Origin: Onthovicinus sp900555545
Lineage (GTDB): Bacteria > Bacillota > Clostridia > Oscillospirales > Acutalibacteraceae
Assembly: GCA_949296915.1 (NCBI GenBank)
Contig: CASFPX010000002.1
Coordinates: 124,001-188,000 of the forward strand
Direction of reading: 5' to 3'
DNA: 64,000 nucleotides
Below are positions 15,854-24,395 of this stretch, in pieces. Position numbers and translations under genes: made by a program. The notes below the pieces were generated by a model. It saw only the letters and a program-made list of their open reading frames with translations. It was not told the origin of the DNA and ran no database searches. Position 1 is the stretch's first letter, and every line of letters starts with the position of its first letter.

Positions 15854-16720
15854 TCAGGAGGCAACGGTTCGTGTGCCAGACAGGTAGGCCTTGCCGCTGA
15901 CGCGCAGGTCTATCGTCCCACTGCGCTGGGGATCCGTCTCGTCATTCCGGCGGATCACTTCGGCCAGCATGGCCATCTTCTTGGGCAGATTATCCGTGCC
16001 GCCCACCTGGATATCCAATCGCCCGTCATAGGTCAGCAGGATGTCCTCCGGATCCGTCAAATCGTACAGGGTAACCCCGGAGACCCCCGCCTGATCCATC
16101 GCTGCAAGCAAATTGCTCAACGTATCCAGTACGTTTGGCGTCTCCACCTGGATTGATGCCCCATCCGACGAGGCCGTGATGGTGCCTACCCGCAGTTCAG
16201 GAACGCCGTCCGGCAGGTCGCCCGACCCGCTCTCCAGCACCTTTAGCCCCGTATCCAGCAGAATATAGCCGCCATCCGTCCGTACGCCGAGCGCGGCCGC
16301 CGCCGTCGGCTCCACCGTAATTTCGATTGTGGCAGGCAGTTTGCGCCGCACCACGGCTGTGCGGATATAGGGCTTTTGACTTTCAATCTGAGCAGCAGCC
16401 TCCTCCACGTTGGTCAGGAACAGGTTTTGCCCCGCCTGAATCCCGGAGGCAGCAATGATCTCCTCCGCTGTATAGCGCGAATCTCCCGTCACAGTAACTG
16501 TCTCAATCTTAAAGAACACCGTGAGGGATAGCACCACGCACACGGCTGCCGCCACAAGCAAAACCGCAGCACAGGCAAGACGCCTCCGCCGTCTGCGGCG
16601 TTTTTGCATCTTTTGGGCATGGCGGCGGCGCACCTCATCCCGGGAGGGCTGCTGCGGTATGCGGCGCTGCGCCGCCGGATGTCCGCTATGCGTCCGGTTT
16701 GTTCTCTGCTGCATTCTCAT
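15854..16720 (-). CDS. ftsQ: Cell division protein FtsQ/DivIB
   Basis: A 288-residue bitopic membrane protein. It has a basic cytoplasmic tail ending in KRRRRRRR, one TM helix (~residues 48-70), then a POTRA domain starting FFKIETVTVTGDSRYTAEEI and a beta domain. Family members bridge FtsL/DivIC and the septal synthase. The ATG at 16720 follows AGGGTGG closely; the second ATG two codons on is an alternative. It overlaps the murA end by 35 nt. It is the last gene of the mraZ-led series before ftsZ. Confidence 0.88.
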   Translation of the reverse strand: MRMQQRTNRTHSGHPAAQRRIPQQPSRDEVRRRHAQKMQKRRRRRRRLACAAVLLVAAAVCVVLSLTVFFKIETVTVTGDSRYTAEEIIAASGIQAGQNLFLTNVEEAAAQIESQKPYIRTAVVRRKLPATIEITVEPTAAAALGVRTDGGYILLDTGLKVLESGSGDLPDGVPELRVGTITASSDGASIQVETPNVLDTLSNLLAAMDQAGVSGVTLYDLTDPEDILLTYDGRLDIQVGGTDNLPKKMAMLAEVIRRNDETDPQRSGTIDLRVSGKAYLSGTRTVAS

Positions 16721-17972
16721 CCACCCTTTTTACATCCGCCCCCAACGCTGTGAGGCTTTCTTCAATCCGTTCATATCCGCGATCAATCAACTCCGCGTGC
16801 TCCACCCGCGTTGTCCCTGCGGCGGAGAGTCCCGCCACTGCCAAAGCCGCACCGCCGCGCAGATCGGTGGCAGCTACCGGCGCACCGGACAGGCGGCTGA
16901 CGCCCTGTACCACAGCGACACGCCCCTCCACCTTGATGTGCGCACCCAGGCGGAGCAGTTCGCTCACGTGTTTAAACCGGCTTTCAAAAATATTCTCCAC
17001 AAATACGCTCGTACCGCGCGCCACACAAGCAGCCGCCATCACGGGAGCCTGGGCATCGGTGGGGAATCCGGGATACGGCATCGTCCGCACGGTCGAGATC
17101 GCATGCAGCCGGACAGGCGCCGTTATGGAGATCTCGCGGGGACGGATCGCGATCTCGCACCCCATCTCCTCCATGGCTGGGATTACCGGTCCCAAATGTG
17201 CCGGAATGACATCCTTGAGCAGGATGGAGCCGCGTGTGACGGCTGCCGCGCAGATAAATGTAGCCGCCGCAATCCGATCCGGGATTACCGTGTGCTCCGT
17301 CCCGGAGAGCTTTGAAACACCCAGGACGTGGATCTCCCCTTCCCCTGCACCGTGAATGCAGGCGCCCATTCCGTTGAGAAAATCAGCCAGATCGCTGATC
17401 TCCGGCTCACGCGCAGCATTGATGATCGTTGTCTCGCCATCGGCACAGGCGGCCGCCAGCATGGCGTTCTCCGTTGCCCCCACACTTGGAAAAGAGAGCA
17501 CAATCCGGCACCCCTTCATCCCCTGTGGGCAGGAGCAATCGAGCCTGCCGTGTTCCTCCACTATTTGCACGCCAAAGCGGCGCATTGCCGCAAGATGGAG
17601 ATCAATCGGCCGCAGCCCAATCTCGCAGCCGCCCGGGGTGGACAAAATCACCCGCCCCATGCGGGAGAGCACCGGGCCTAAGAACACCACGGAGGAGCGC
17701 ATCTCATGCATCAGCTCCTCCGGGATATCGTATCGCGATATCGTCGTGGGATCGACGGTGACATCCCCGCCCTCCCACACAACTTTGCAGCCGAGATAGG
17801 TCAGGATTTTAATGGCGGCATGAACATCCGTCAGATCTGGGCAGTTATGTATGACCGTCGTCCGCCCCGCCATGATGGAGGCGGCCAGAATCGGCAGCGC
17901 GCTGTTTTTGGCGCCGTGCACCCGGATCTCCCCATGGAGCCTTTTGCCGCCCTCAATAATCAAACTCTGCAT
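16686..17972 (-). CDS. murA: UDP-N-acetylglucosamine 1-carboxyvinyltransferase MurA
   Basis: First committed step of peptidoglycan synthesis: transfer of enolpyruvate from PEP to UDP-GlcNAc. It is 428 residues. HGAKNSALPILAAS is at the N-terminus; the catalytic cysteine (fosfomycin target) is in STPGGCEIGLRPIDLHL; and PYPGFPTDAQAPVMA and RYERIEESL-like C-terminal motifs are present. The start at 17972 (MQSLIIEGG) follows GGAAGGGTG. It overlaps ftsQ by 35 nt. Confidence 0.96.
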   Translation of the reverse strand: MQSLIIEGGKRLHGEIRVHGAKNSALPILAASIMAGRTTVIHNCPDLTDVHAAIKILTYLGCKVVWEGGDVTVDPTTISRYDIPEELMHEMRSSVVFLGPVLSRMGRVILSTPGGCEIGLRPIDLHLAAMRRFGVQIVEEHGRLDCSCPQGMKGCRIVLSFPSVGATENAMLAAACADGETTIINAAREPEISDLADFLNGMGACIHGAGEGEIHVLGVSKLSGTEHTVIPDRIAAATFICAAAVTRGSILLKDVIPAHLGPVIPAMEEMGCEIAIRPREISITAPVRLHAISTVRTMPYPGFPTDAQAPVMAAACVARGTSVFVENIFESRFKHVSELLRLGAHIKVEGRVAVVQGVSRLSGAPVAATDLRGGAALAVAGLSAAGTTRVEHAELIDRGYERIEESLTALGADVKRVDENAAENKPDA

Positions 17973-18050
17973 ATGCACACACCCTTCCGCAAAACGCGGG
18001 ACGGATTTTCGCCGTCCTAAACATAGTGTATGCACAGGTGTTCCGCTCTG

Positions 18051-19178
18051 TTAAACCGATCCGCCTTCGCAGAGCTCACGGATCGCTTGGCAGATATTCT
18101 CCCGCCCATTGGGAATACCGGCATGCTTTGCCTGTTCCCCCATCCGCTTCAGTTTGTTTGGATCGTGCAGGAGTTCATCGACCTTTTCGATCAGCAGCTC
18201 TCCGGTCAGTTCCTGGTCCTTGACCACAATTGCCGCACCCGCGTCGGCGAGCGTCAAGGCATTGTAATACTGGTGGTTCTCCGCAGCGTGTGGATACGGC
18301 ACCAGGATGCTCGCCCTTCCAAGCGCCTCCAGCTCGCTGATGGTGGAAGCACCCGCGCGGCAGATCACCAGATCAGCCGCAGCCAGGCAGCGGTCCATAT
18401 CGTCGATATAAGTGCGCACGTCCACATGATGTTCCCGATCCAGATCCACGCCTCGCTCGCGCAGCTGCTCCGGCATGTCCAAGCCGTTCTGACCGGTCGC
18501 ATGGATGAAATGGCAGGCGCCCGTACCATGGCGGGCTGCGATCAGCTCCGTGACCGCACGGTTGATGGAACGTGCGCCGAGGGAACCGCCGAATGAAAGA
18601 ATCAGCGGTTTTTCATCCAGTCCAAGTTCAAAGCGTGCCAAGTCGCGGTTCGCACACAGAATTTGGCCGCGCACGGGAAGTCCCGTCACGATGGGAGCGT
18701 TCCGGCAGGCGAGGTATTTCTCCGCTGCCGGATCCGTCAACAGCACACGGTCAACAACCTTGGCGAGCGTCTTATTGGTGACGCCGGGATAGGCATTCTG
18801 CTCGTGAATGACCGTTTTGACCCCCATCTTGTGCGCCTCGCGAATGACCGGTCCGCTGACATAGCCGCCAAACCCGATCGCCACATCCGGCTGGAACGCC
18901 CGGATAATGCGCCGGGACTCCGCCGTGGCGGAGAACATGCGTGCAACTGTTTGGACATTATTTTTGATATCCGAGGGGGAGAACCCGCGTTTAAAACCGC
19001 TGATTCGGATCGTCTTAAAGCCAAACCCAGCCGCCGGGACAAGCTTGGCCTCTATTTTTTCCGCCGTACCGACAAACAGGATTTGCGCATCCGGCTCCTG
19101 CTCCCAGATATACCCGGCCACTGCGAGCGCCGGATTGACATGGCCGCCCGTTCCGCCGGCCGCAAATAAATACTTCAT
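18051..19178 (-). CDS. murG: UDP-GlcNAc:undecaprenyl-PP-MurNAc-pentapeptide GlcNAc transferase MurG
   Basis: GT28 enzyme that converts lipid I to lipid II at the inner face of the membrane; about 375 residues. It has the GGTGGHVNPALA N-loop, GFGGYVSGP, HEQNAYPGVTNK, FGGSLGARSIN and the C-terminal donor site CRAGASTISELEALGRASILVP with PHAAENHQYYNA. The start is ATG 19178; an in-frame GTG at 19187 is less well spaced from AAGGG. It lies between ftsW and murA on the same strand. Confidence 0.96.
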   Translation of the reverse strand: MKYLFAAGGTGGHVNPALAVAGYIWEQEPDAQILFVGTAEKIEAKLVPAAGFGFKTIRISGFKRGFSPSDIKNNVQTVARMFSATAESRRIIRAFQPDVAIGFGGYVSGPVIREAHKMGVKTVIHEQNAYPGVTNKTLAKVVDRVLLTDPAAEKYLACRNAPIVTGLPVRGQILCANRDLARFELGLDEKPLILSFGGSLGARSINRAVTELIAARHGTGACHFIHATGQNGLDMPEQLRERGVDLDREHHVDVRTYIDDMDRCLAAADLVICRAGASTISELEALGRASILVPYPHAAENHQYYNALTLADAGAAIVVKDQELTGELLIEKVDELLHDPNKLKRMGEQAKHAGIPNGRENICQAIRELCEGGSV

Positions 19179-19224
19179 ATTGTGCACACCCTTTATCCTT
19201 CATAATTCCGCCGGACCGAGCCGG

Positions 19225-20409
19225 TCACCGCTGTGATTTTCCGCTGGCAGACCGCCGTGAGACAGCCAAAATCATCCCGATCTCCGCCAGCAGTACGCAC
19301 AGCGACGTACCTCCGTAGCTGAAAAACGGAAGACTGATCCCCGTATTGGGGAGCGTATCCGTCACGACACAGATATTCAGCGCCACCTGAATCCCGATCT
19401 GGGAGATAAGGCCCATCACCAATAGGCTGCCAAAGCGGTCCGGCGCACGCATTGCCACCACAAATCCACGCCAAACCAGCAGCGCAAACAGCAAAATGAT
19501 GGCTACAGCGCCGATAAAGCCGAGTTCCTCACAGACGATGGCAAAAATGAAATCATTCTGCGGCTCGGACACGTAGAGGTGCTTTTGCTTGGACTGGCCC
19601 AGTCCGGCGCCCATCAGCCCGCCGGAGCCGATCGCGTAGAGGGACTGGTTGGTTTGCCAACGCGCACCGGTGGGTTCGTAGCTCTTATCCAGCCAGGCTA
19701 TAATCCGCACAGAGGCATGGCCCGGGAGAATATCAGGCTTGAGAATGACAAGCGTCACCGCAGCAATAGCCAGCGCACCGCCAATTGCAAACCAGCGCAT
19801 TTTGACCCCACCGAGGAACATCATCACAACGCCGAGCGCACCGACCAGTATGGCGCCGGAGACGTGGTTCTCCGCAAAGACAAGACCGGCATACAGCAGT
19901 GTCAAAATCAAATACTTCCACATGGCCTTGGTACTCACGCGTAGCTTTTCGTGCTCCTGTTCCATCTTGTAAGCACAAAAGATCACGATAGCGACCTTGG
20001 CCAGCTCCGACGGCTGAAAGGAAAACGCCCCCAAATTAATCCAACGGTGAAAATCGCCGAAGCTGGCGGGCAGCAACAGGACCAGCACAAGCAGACCTGT
20101 CACCACAATGAGCATCGGCCAGGCAAGCAGGCGGAAATAATTGTAATTGAGCTTTGAAATAACAAACATGGCCACAATGCCAACCACCGCAAAAACAGCC
20201 TGCCGCTTAAAGTAGTACAGGCTGTCCCCATCCTCATAGTAGTAGGAATAGGAATAGCTTGCCGAGAGAAGCATAATCAGCCCGACCGTCAACAGGACAA
20301 ACGTCAGAATCAGGAAGGGGATATCGATACCGCCCTTGGTCCACAGGTTTGCCCAGAACACCGAACGGCTGCTTTTCTTTTTTTTCGTTTTTACAGCGGC
20401 CGTTGACAT
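19225..20409 (-). CDS. ftsW: SEDS glycosyltransferase FtsW (or SpoVE)
   Basis: Septal peptidoglycan polymerase of the SEDS family; 394 residues with ~10 TM helices. Signatures: INLGAFSFQPSELAK, AENHVSGAILV with the catalytic Asp position replaced by a Ser-containing form in this reading, SEPQNDFIFAIVCEELG and PFFSYGGTSL. It starts with ATG after GGAGG, 24 bp downstream of mraY. It occupies the position between mraY and murG; murD, normally next to it, is absent. By sequence alone it cannot be told apart from the sporulation paralogue SpoVE. Confidence 0.92.
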   Translation of the reverse strand: MSTAAVKTKKKKSSRSVFWANLWTKGGIDIPFLILTFVLLTVGLIMLLSASYSYSYYYEDGDSLYYFKRQAVFAVVGIVAMFVISKLNYNYFRLLAWPMLIVVTGLLVLVLLLPASFGDFHRWINLGAFSFQPSELAKVAIVIFCAYKMEQEHEKLRVSTKAMWKYLILTLLYAGLVFAENHVSGAILVGALGVVMMFLGGVKMRWFAIGGALAIAAVTLVILKPDILPGHASVRIIAWLDKSYEPTGARWQTNQSLYAIGSGGLMGAGLGQSKQKHLYVSEPQNDFIFAIVCEELGFIGAVAIILLFALLVWRGFVVAMRAPDRFGSLLVMGLISQIGIQVALNICVVTDTLPNTGISLPFFSYGGTSLCVLLAEIGMILAVSRRSASGKSQR

Positions 20410-20433
20410 GTTACATTTCCTCCAAAAGTCAGA

Positions 20434-21459
20434 TTATACCTGGCCAAAATACATCAGCGCGACGCCTGCCGCACACCCGATCAGATTCACCAGTGAAAAG
20501 ATTCCTACGATTTTTTTCTCCGACCAGCCACACAGCTCAAAGTGATGGTGGACCGGCGCCATTTTAAAGATCCGCTTACCGTGCGTGATTTTAAAATAGA
20601 CGATCTGCAGCACATCGGACAGTCCCTCGCCCACATAGACGAGCCCGATCAACACAAGGATAAACGGGCAGTCCAAACCATATGCCAGCGCCACCACCAG
20701 GCCGCCCAAAAAGAGCGAACCCGTATCGCCCATAAACACCTTGGCAGGGTTAAAATTCCATACCAGGAACCCCGCGCAGGCACCCACGAGCGCACCGGCC
20801 AGCATCCCGAGACCAAACAGATGCAGCAGCGCCGCCAGAACGGCGAAGGCCACCCCCGCCGTCAGCGTGACGGAGGAACAGAGGCCATCGATCCCATCGG
20901 TAAAATTAACGGCATTGATTGCAGCATAGATAATCACGATCCCCAGTGGGAACATCCAGAGCCCCAGTTCCACATTGCCCACAAAGGGGATAAAGAGATA
21001 CGAACTGCCGCTCATATATAGCGTGCCTAAATAGGCGATGATTATAAACAGCTGGATTACGGTTTTTTGCCGGATGGTCAGGCCAAGATTCTGCTTTTTA
21101 ACCACCTTGATGTAGTCATCTAAAAAGCCTACCCCGGCAAAGCAGAGCGCCATGCACAGCCCGGCAATCAGTTTGACATTCTCCGGGCCGGATGTCAGGG
21201 TATCGCCCACGGTGATGTTGCCGCCTGTCAGCCGGTCGGTCAGATAGGTCACGGCAACTGCCGCCACTGTCCCGATGATGAACAGGAGGCCGCCCATCGT
21301 CGGCGTCCCCTGCTTGGACTTGTGCCAGCGCGGCCCGATATCCAAAATGGTCTGGCCAAAGTGCAGCCGGCGTAACCAGGGGATCAGGACGAGCCCCAGC
21401 AGTGCCGTCACCGCAAACGCAATGGCGGCCGGCATCAAAATCGCCGCAATCTCACTCAT
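20434..21459 (-). CDS. mraY: Phospho-MurNAc-pentapeptide transferase MraY
   Basis: Makes lipid I from UDP-MurNAc-pentapeptide and undecaprenyl phosphate; 341 residues and ~10 TM helices. Motifs: KQGTPTMGGLLF, FLDDYIKV, NAVNFTDGIDGL, FNPAKVFMGDTGSLFLGG and PVHHHFE, which carry the catalytic Asp residues and metal site. The ATG at 21459 overlaps the murF stop by 8 nt, so an in-frame extension upstream is not used. Confidence 0.96.
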   Translation of the reverse strand: MSEIAAILMPAAIAFAVTALLGLVLIPWLRRLHFGQTILDIGPRWHKSKQGTPTMGGLLFIIGTVAAVAVTYLTDRLTGGNITVGDTLTSGPENVKLIAGLCMALCFAGVGFLDDYIKVVKKQNLGLTIRQKTVIQLFIIIAYLGTLYMSGSSYLFIPFVGNVELGLWMFPLGIVIIYAAINAVNFTDGIDGLCSSVTLTAGVAFAVLAALLHLFGLGMLAGALVGACAGFLVWNFNPAKVFMGDTGSLFLGGLVVALAYGLDCPFILVLIGLVYVGEGLSDVLQIVYFKITHGKRIFKMAPVHHHFELCGWSEKKIVGIFSLVNLIGCAAGVALMYFGQV

Positions 21460-22840
21460 TCCCTTTCCACTCCTCATAGAGTACGCTGAGCGCATCCTCC
21501 AGTTTGATTCCCCGGCTTGCCTTAAACAGCACCGCATCCCCAGGCTGGAGCGTGCGGCACAAATCCTTTGCCAATGCGGCGGGATCGTCGAAGCTGCGCC
21601 GGTCCGACAGCCCGTTGTCCCTTGCCCCGCGGTCGATCAGCTGTGCCCCACTCGCATACACCCCGTTCGCCGAGTATGTATACACGATATCAATCCCACG
21701 GGCAGCCGCATAGGCCCCCACCTCATGGTGAGCCTTGGAGGCAATCCGGCCAAGCTCGAGCATCGGCCCCAGCACGGCGATCCTGCGCTTGGAGCGGAGA
21801 TCGCACAGTGCATCAATTGCCGCCCGCATGGAGTCGGGATTCGCGTTATAACAGTCCTCCACGAAAGTGACGCCCCCGATTTCCCGTACACGCTGGCGCA
21901 TCCCACTGGGGACATAACCTGCCAGCGCCTTGCCTGCATCCCGTGGGGCAATGCCGAAGATCACACCCGCCGCAAACGCCGCCAGTGCATTATAAATATT
22001 ATGCCGCCCGACGCACGGTAATTCCACCGGAGTCTTCGTATCGCCAAAACAGATGGTAAAGCGCAGGCCGCGCTCTGTCTGTTCAATTGACTCCGCGCGC
22101 ACCCGGTTTTTGGGGTTATCGATCCCAAAGTAAAAAACAGGGTGCTTATCAATTACAGCGCCCGCGAGCAACTCATCATCTCCGTTGAGCAGCAGCGGCG
22201 CATATTCACACAGGCCGTCGAGCAGTTCCAGTTTTGCCTTTAAGATGTTTTCACGGGAACCGAGATGCTCAATATGGGAGACACCGATATTCGTAATGAT
22301 CCCCAGCGTAGGCTGCGCACACCGGGACAGAGCAGAGATCTCCCCCGCGTGGTTCATCCCCATCTCCACGACCGCAGCGCGATAGGAGCGGTCCAATCCA
22401 AAGAGCGTCTGCGGGACGCCAATATCATTATTCAGATTCCCCTGTGTTTTTAACGTCTTGTATCCGGCGGAGAGCACCAGCGCTGCCATATCCTTGGTCG
22501 TCGTCTTTCCGGCGCTGCCGGTTACCGCCACCAACGGAATTGAGTACTTACGCCGGATATGGGAAGCCAGCGCCAGCATGGCCCGGCGCGTATCAGCCAC
22601 AAGGATGACATGGGCGCTGTCGATTCCTGCATCATGCTCGCACATGACAGCCGCGGCCCCTTTCTCAAGCGCCGTACCGATAAAGCAGTGGCCGTCATAT
22701 TTATCCCCGCGCAGTGCGATAAACAGCTCCCCCGCATGAATGTCCCGCGTATCCGTCGTGATACCGGTGATCTCCACATCCTCTCCCTTGCTGATGCCAG
22801 CGCAGGCGAGGGCAATCTCCGAACATTTCATCTTTTCCAT
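21452..22840 (-). CDS. murF: UDP-MurNAc-tripeptide--D-Ala-D-Ala ligase MurF
   Basis: ATP-dependent Mur ligase that adds D-Ala-D-Ala; 462 residues. The P-loop is VTGSAGKTTTKDM; the other motifs are TQGNLNNDIGVP, VEMGMNHAGEI and the C-terminal DCYNANPDSM and VLGPMLELG. GGGGGG precedes the ATG. It lies 88 bp after murE, with a hairpin in the gap, and overlaps mraY. Confidence 0.95.
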   Translation of the reverse strand: MEKMKCSEIALACAGISKGEDVEITGITTDTRDIHAGELFIALRGDKYDGHCFIGTALEKGAAAVMCEHDAGIDSAHVILVADTRRAMLALASHIRRKYSIPLVAVTGSAGKTTTKDMAALVLSAGYKTLKTQGNLNNDIGVPQTLFGLDRSYRAAVVEMGMNHAGEISALSRCAQPTLGIITNIGVSHIEHLGSRENILKAKLELLDGLCEYAPLLLNGDDELLAGAVIDKHPVFYFGIDNPKNRVRAESIEQTERGLRFTICFGDTKTPVELPCVGRHNIYNALAAFAAGVIFGIAPRDAGKALAGYVPSGMRQRVREIGGVTFVEDCYNANPDSMRAAIDALCDLRSKRRIAVLGPMLELGRIASKAHHEVGAYAAARGIDIVYTYSANGVYASGAQLIDRGARDNGLSDRRSFDDPAALAKDLCRTLQPGDAVLFKASRGIKLEDALSVLYEEWKGNE

Positions 22841-22870
22841 TGATGTCCCCCCGTTCGTTTGTTATCCATG

Positions 22871-22893
22871 ACCGGTGGGGTGATCCCACCGGT
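22871..22893. other. Stem-loop in the murE-murF gap
   Basis: ACCGGTGGG / CCCACCGGT, a perfect 9-bp stem with a 5-nt loop. There is no T-tract on the minus strand, so it is unlikely to terminate. It may be an mRNA processing or stability element just ahead of murF. Confidence 0.5.
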
Positions 22894-22928
22894 AATCTTC
22901 ATTTATTGTACCATAAAACCAGTGTGTT

Positions 22929-24368
22929 TTATGAGTTGATTTTTAAGATCTGCCGGATTTTTTCCCGCTCGTCAAAGTGGATTTTGCCTGTATTCAAAAT
23001 CTGATAAGTCTCATGGCCTTTCCCCGCCAAGAGAACGATGTCCCCCGGGAGCGCCATCGACAGTGCACGTTCAATTGCCGCCGTTCGATCCGGCTCCACC
23101 ACAACGCGCCTTGCATCCTGCTCCATTCCCGCCAGGATATCCTGAATGATCGCCTCCGGATCCTCCGATCGCGGATTGTCGCTGGTAACGATGCAGATAT
23201 CCGACAGTTGCTGGGCAATTTGCCCCATCTTTGGGCGTTTGGCCCTGTCGCGATCGCCACCGCAGCCGAACACGGTCAGAATCCTGCCGGACCCACAGAT
23301 CTCCCGAAGGGATTCCAAAATATTTTTCAGGCCGTCCGGCGTATGGGCGTAATCAATAATCACGGTGTAATCCGTCCCTGTGGGGACAACCTCAATGCGG
23401 CCTGGAATCCCCTTCGCTGTATGGAGCGCCTCCACAGCCTGTTGAAAGTCGATGCCCAACGCGATACAGCAGACGGCGGCAAGCATGGAATTATACACGG
23501 TAAAGGTCCCGGGGATTCCAATTTTTACCCGGCCGATATGGCGGTCGGTCACCAGCTCATAGGAGACGTTCTGAGGGCGGTAAATGATGTTTTTGGCCGT
23601 ATAGTCCGCATGATCCGTATGGGTGGAAAGTGTTATTACTTTACAATCTGTATCCGCCACCATGGCGGCGGCATTGGCATCATCCATGTTGAGCACCGCC
23701 GTATCCGCCTGCTGAAAGAGAGTGCGCTTTGCATTCCGGTACGCCTCAAATGTTCCATGATAGTCCAAATGGTCCTGTGTCAGGTTTGTGAATCCCGCGA
23801 CTGCAAAGCGTATCCCCTTTACCCTCCCCTGTGCCAACGCCTGAGAGGATACCTCCATTACACAGTGGGTACACCCGGCCTCCACCATCTCCGCCAGCAG
23901 GCGGTTCAACTCGAGGGCATCCGGGGTTGTCAAATGGGCGGTGTATACCCGATCCCCCACCATGTTCTGAACCGTACCGATCAGTCCTGTCTTATAACCG
24001 CACGTCTCCAACACATCCTTAATCAGGAAGGCCGTAGTCGTTTTGCCATTGGTGCCAGTGATACCGACCATCGTCAGCTTTTCTGCCGGGTAGCCATAAA
24101 ACGCCTGACAGAGCAATCCATACGCTTCGCGCGTGTTGGCAACCAAGATCTGATTTTTCACCCCGGTGTCGCGCTCTGCCACAACGGCAACAGCCCCTTG
24201 CTCTATAGCGGAATCGGCCGCCGTGTGGCCGTCAAAGTGCGCCCCATGGATACAGACGAACACACAGCCGGGGACAATATCTGATGTACGGTCCGTCACA
24301 GCTGTCACTTCGGCATCGTCAAAGGGGAATCCGGTCTGTAAACGCTCTAATAGTTTGGAAAGCAGCAT
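22929..24368 (-). CDS. murE: UDP-MurNAc-dipeptide--meso-diaminopimelate ligase MurE
   Basis: A 479-residue Mur ligase. VGITGTNGKTTTAFLIKDV is the P-loop. THCVMEVSSQAL and NLTQDHLDYHGTFE are family motifs, and VTSDNPRSEDPE near residue 400 has the D-N-P-R signature known to select meso-diaminopimelate over lysine. The cell wall is therefore predicted to be the meso-DAP type. Its start follows AGGTGAT and it lies 27 bp after the PBP gene. Confidence 0.95.
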   Translation of the reverse strand: MLLSKLLERLQTGFPFDDAEVTAVTDRTSDIVPGCVFVCIHGAHFDGHTAADSAIEQGAVAVVAERDTGVKNQILVANTREAYGLLCQAFYGYPAEKLTMVGITGTNGKTTTAFLIKDVLETCGYKTGLIGTVQNMVGDRVYTAHLTTPDALELNRLLAEMVEAGCTHCVMEVSSQALAQGRVKGIRFAVAGFTNLTQDHLDYHGTFEAYRNAKRTLFQQADTAVLNMDDANAAAMVADTDCKVITLSTHTDHADYTAKNIIYRPQNVSYELVTDRHIGRVKIGIPGTFTVYNSMLAAVCCIALGIDFQQAVEALHTAKGIPGRIEVVPTGTDYTVIIDYAHTPDGLKNILESLREICGSGRILTVFGCGGDRDRAKRPKMGQIAQQLSDICIVTSDNPRSEDPEAIIQDILAGMEQDARRVVVEPDRTAAIERALSMALPGDIVLLAGKGHETYQILNTGKIHFDEREKIRQILKINS

Positions 24369-24395
24369 GAAACATCACCTATCTTATCGTCAAAG

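Noticed and set aside
22977..24284. Long plus-strand frame opposite murE
   Set aside because: Antisense to a complete MurE with all family motifs. Similar long antisense frames occur opposite the PBP gene, ffh, GH27, ilvA and the GH18 lipoprotein, a by-product of codon bias.
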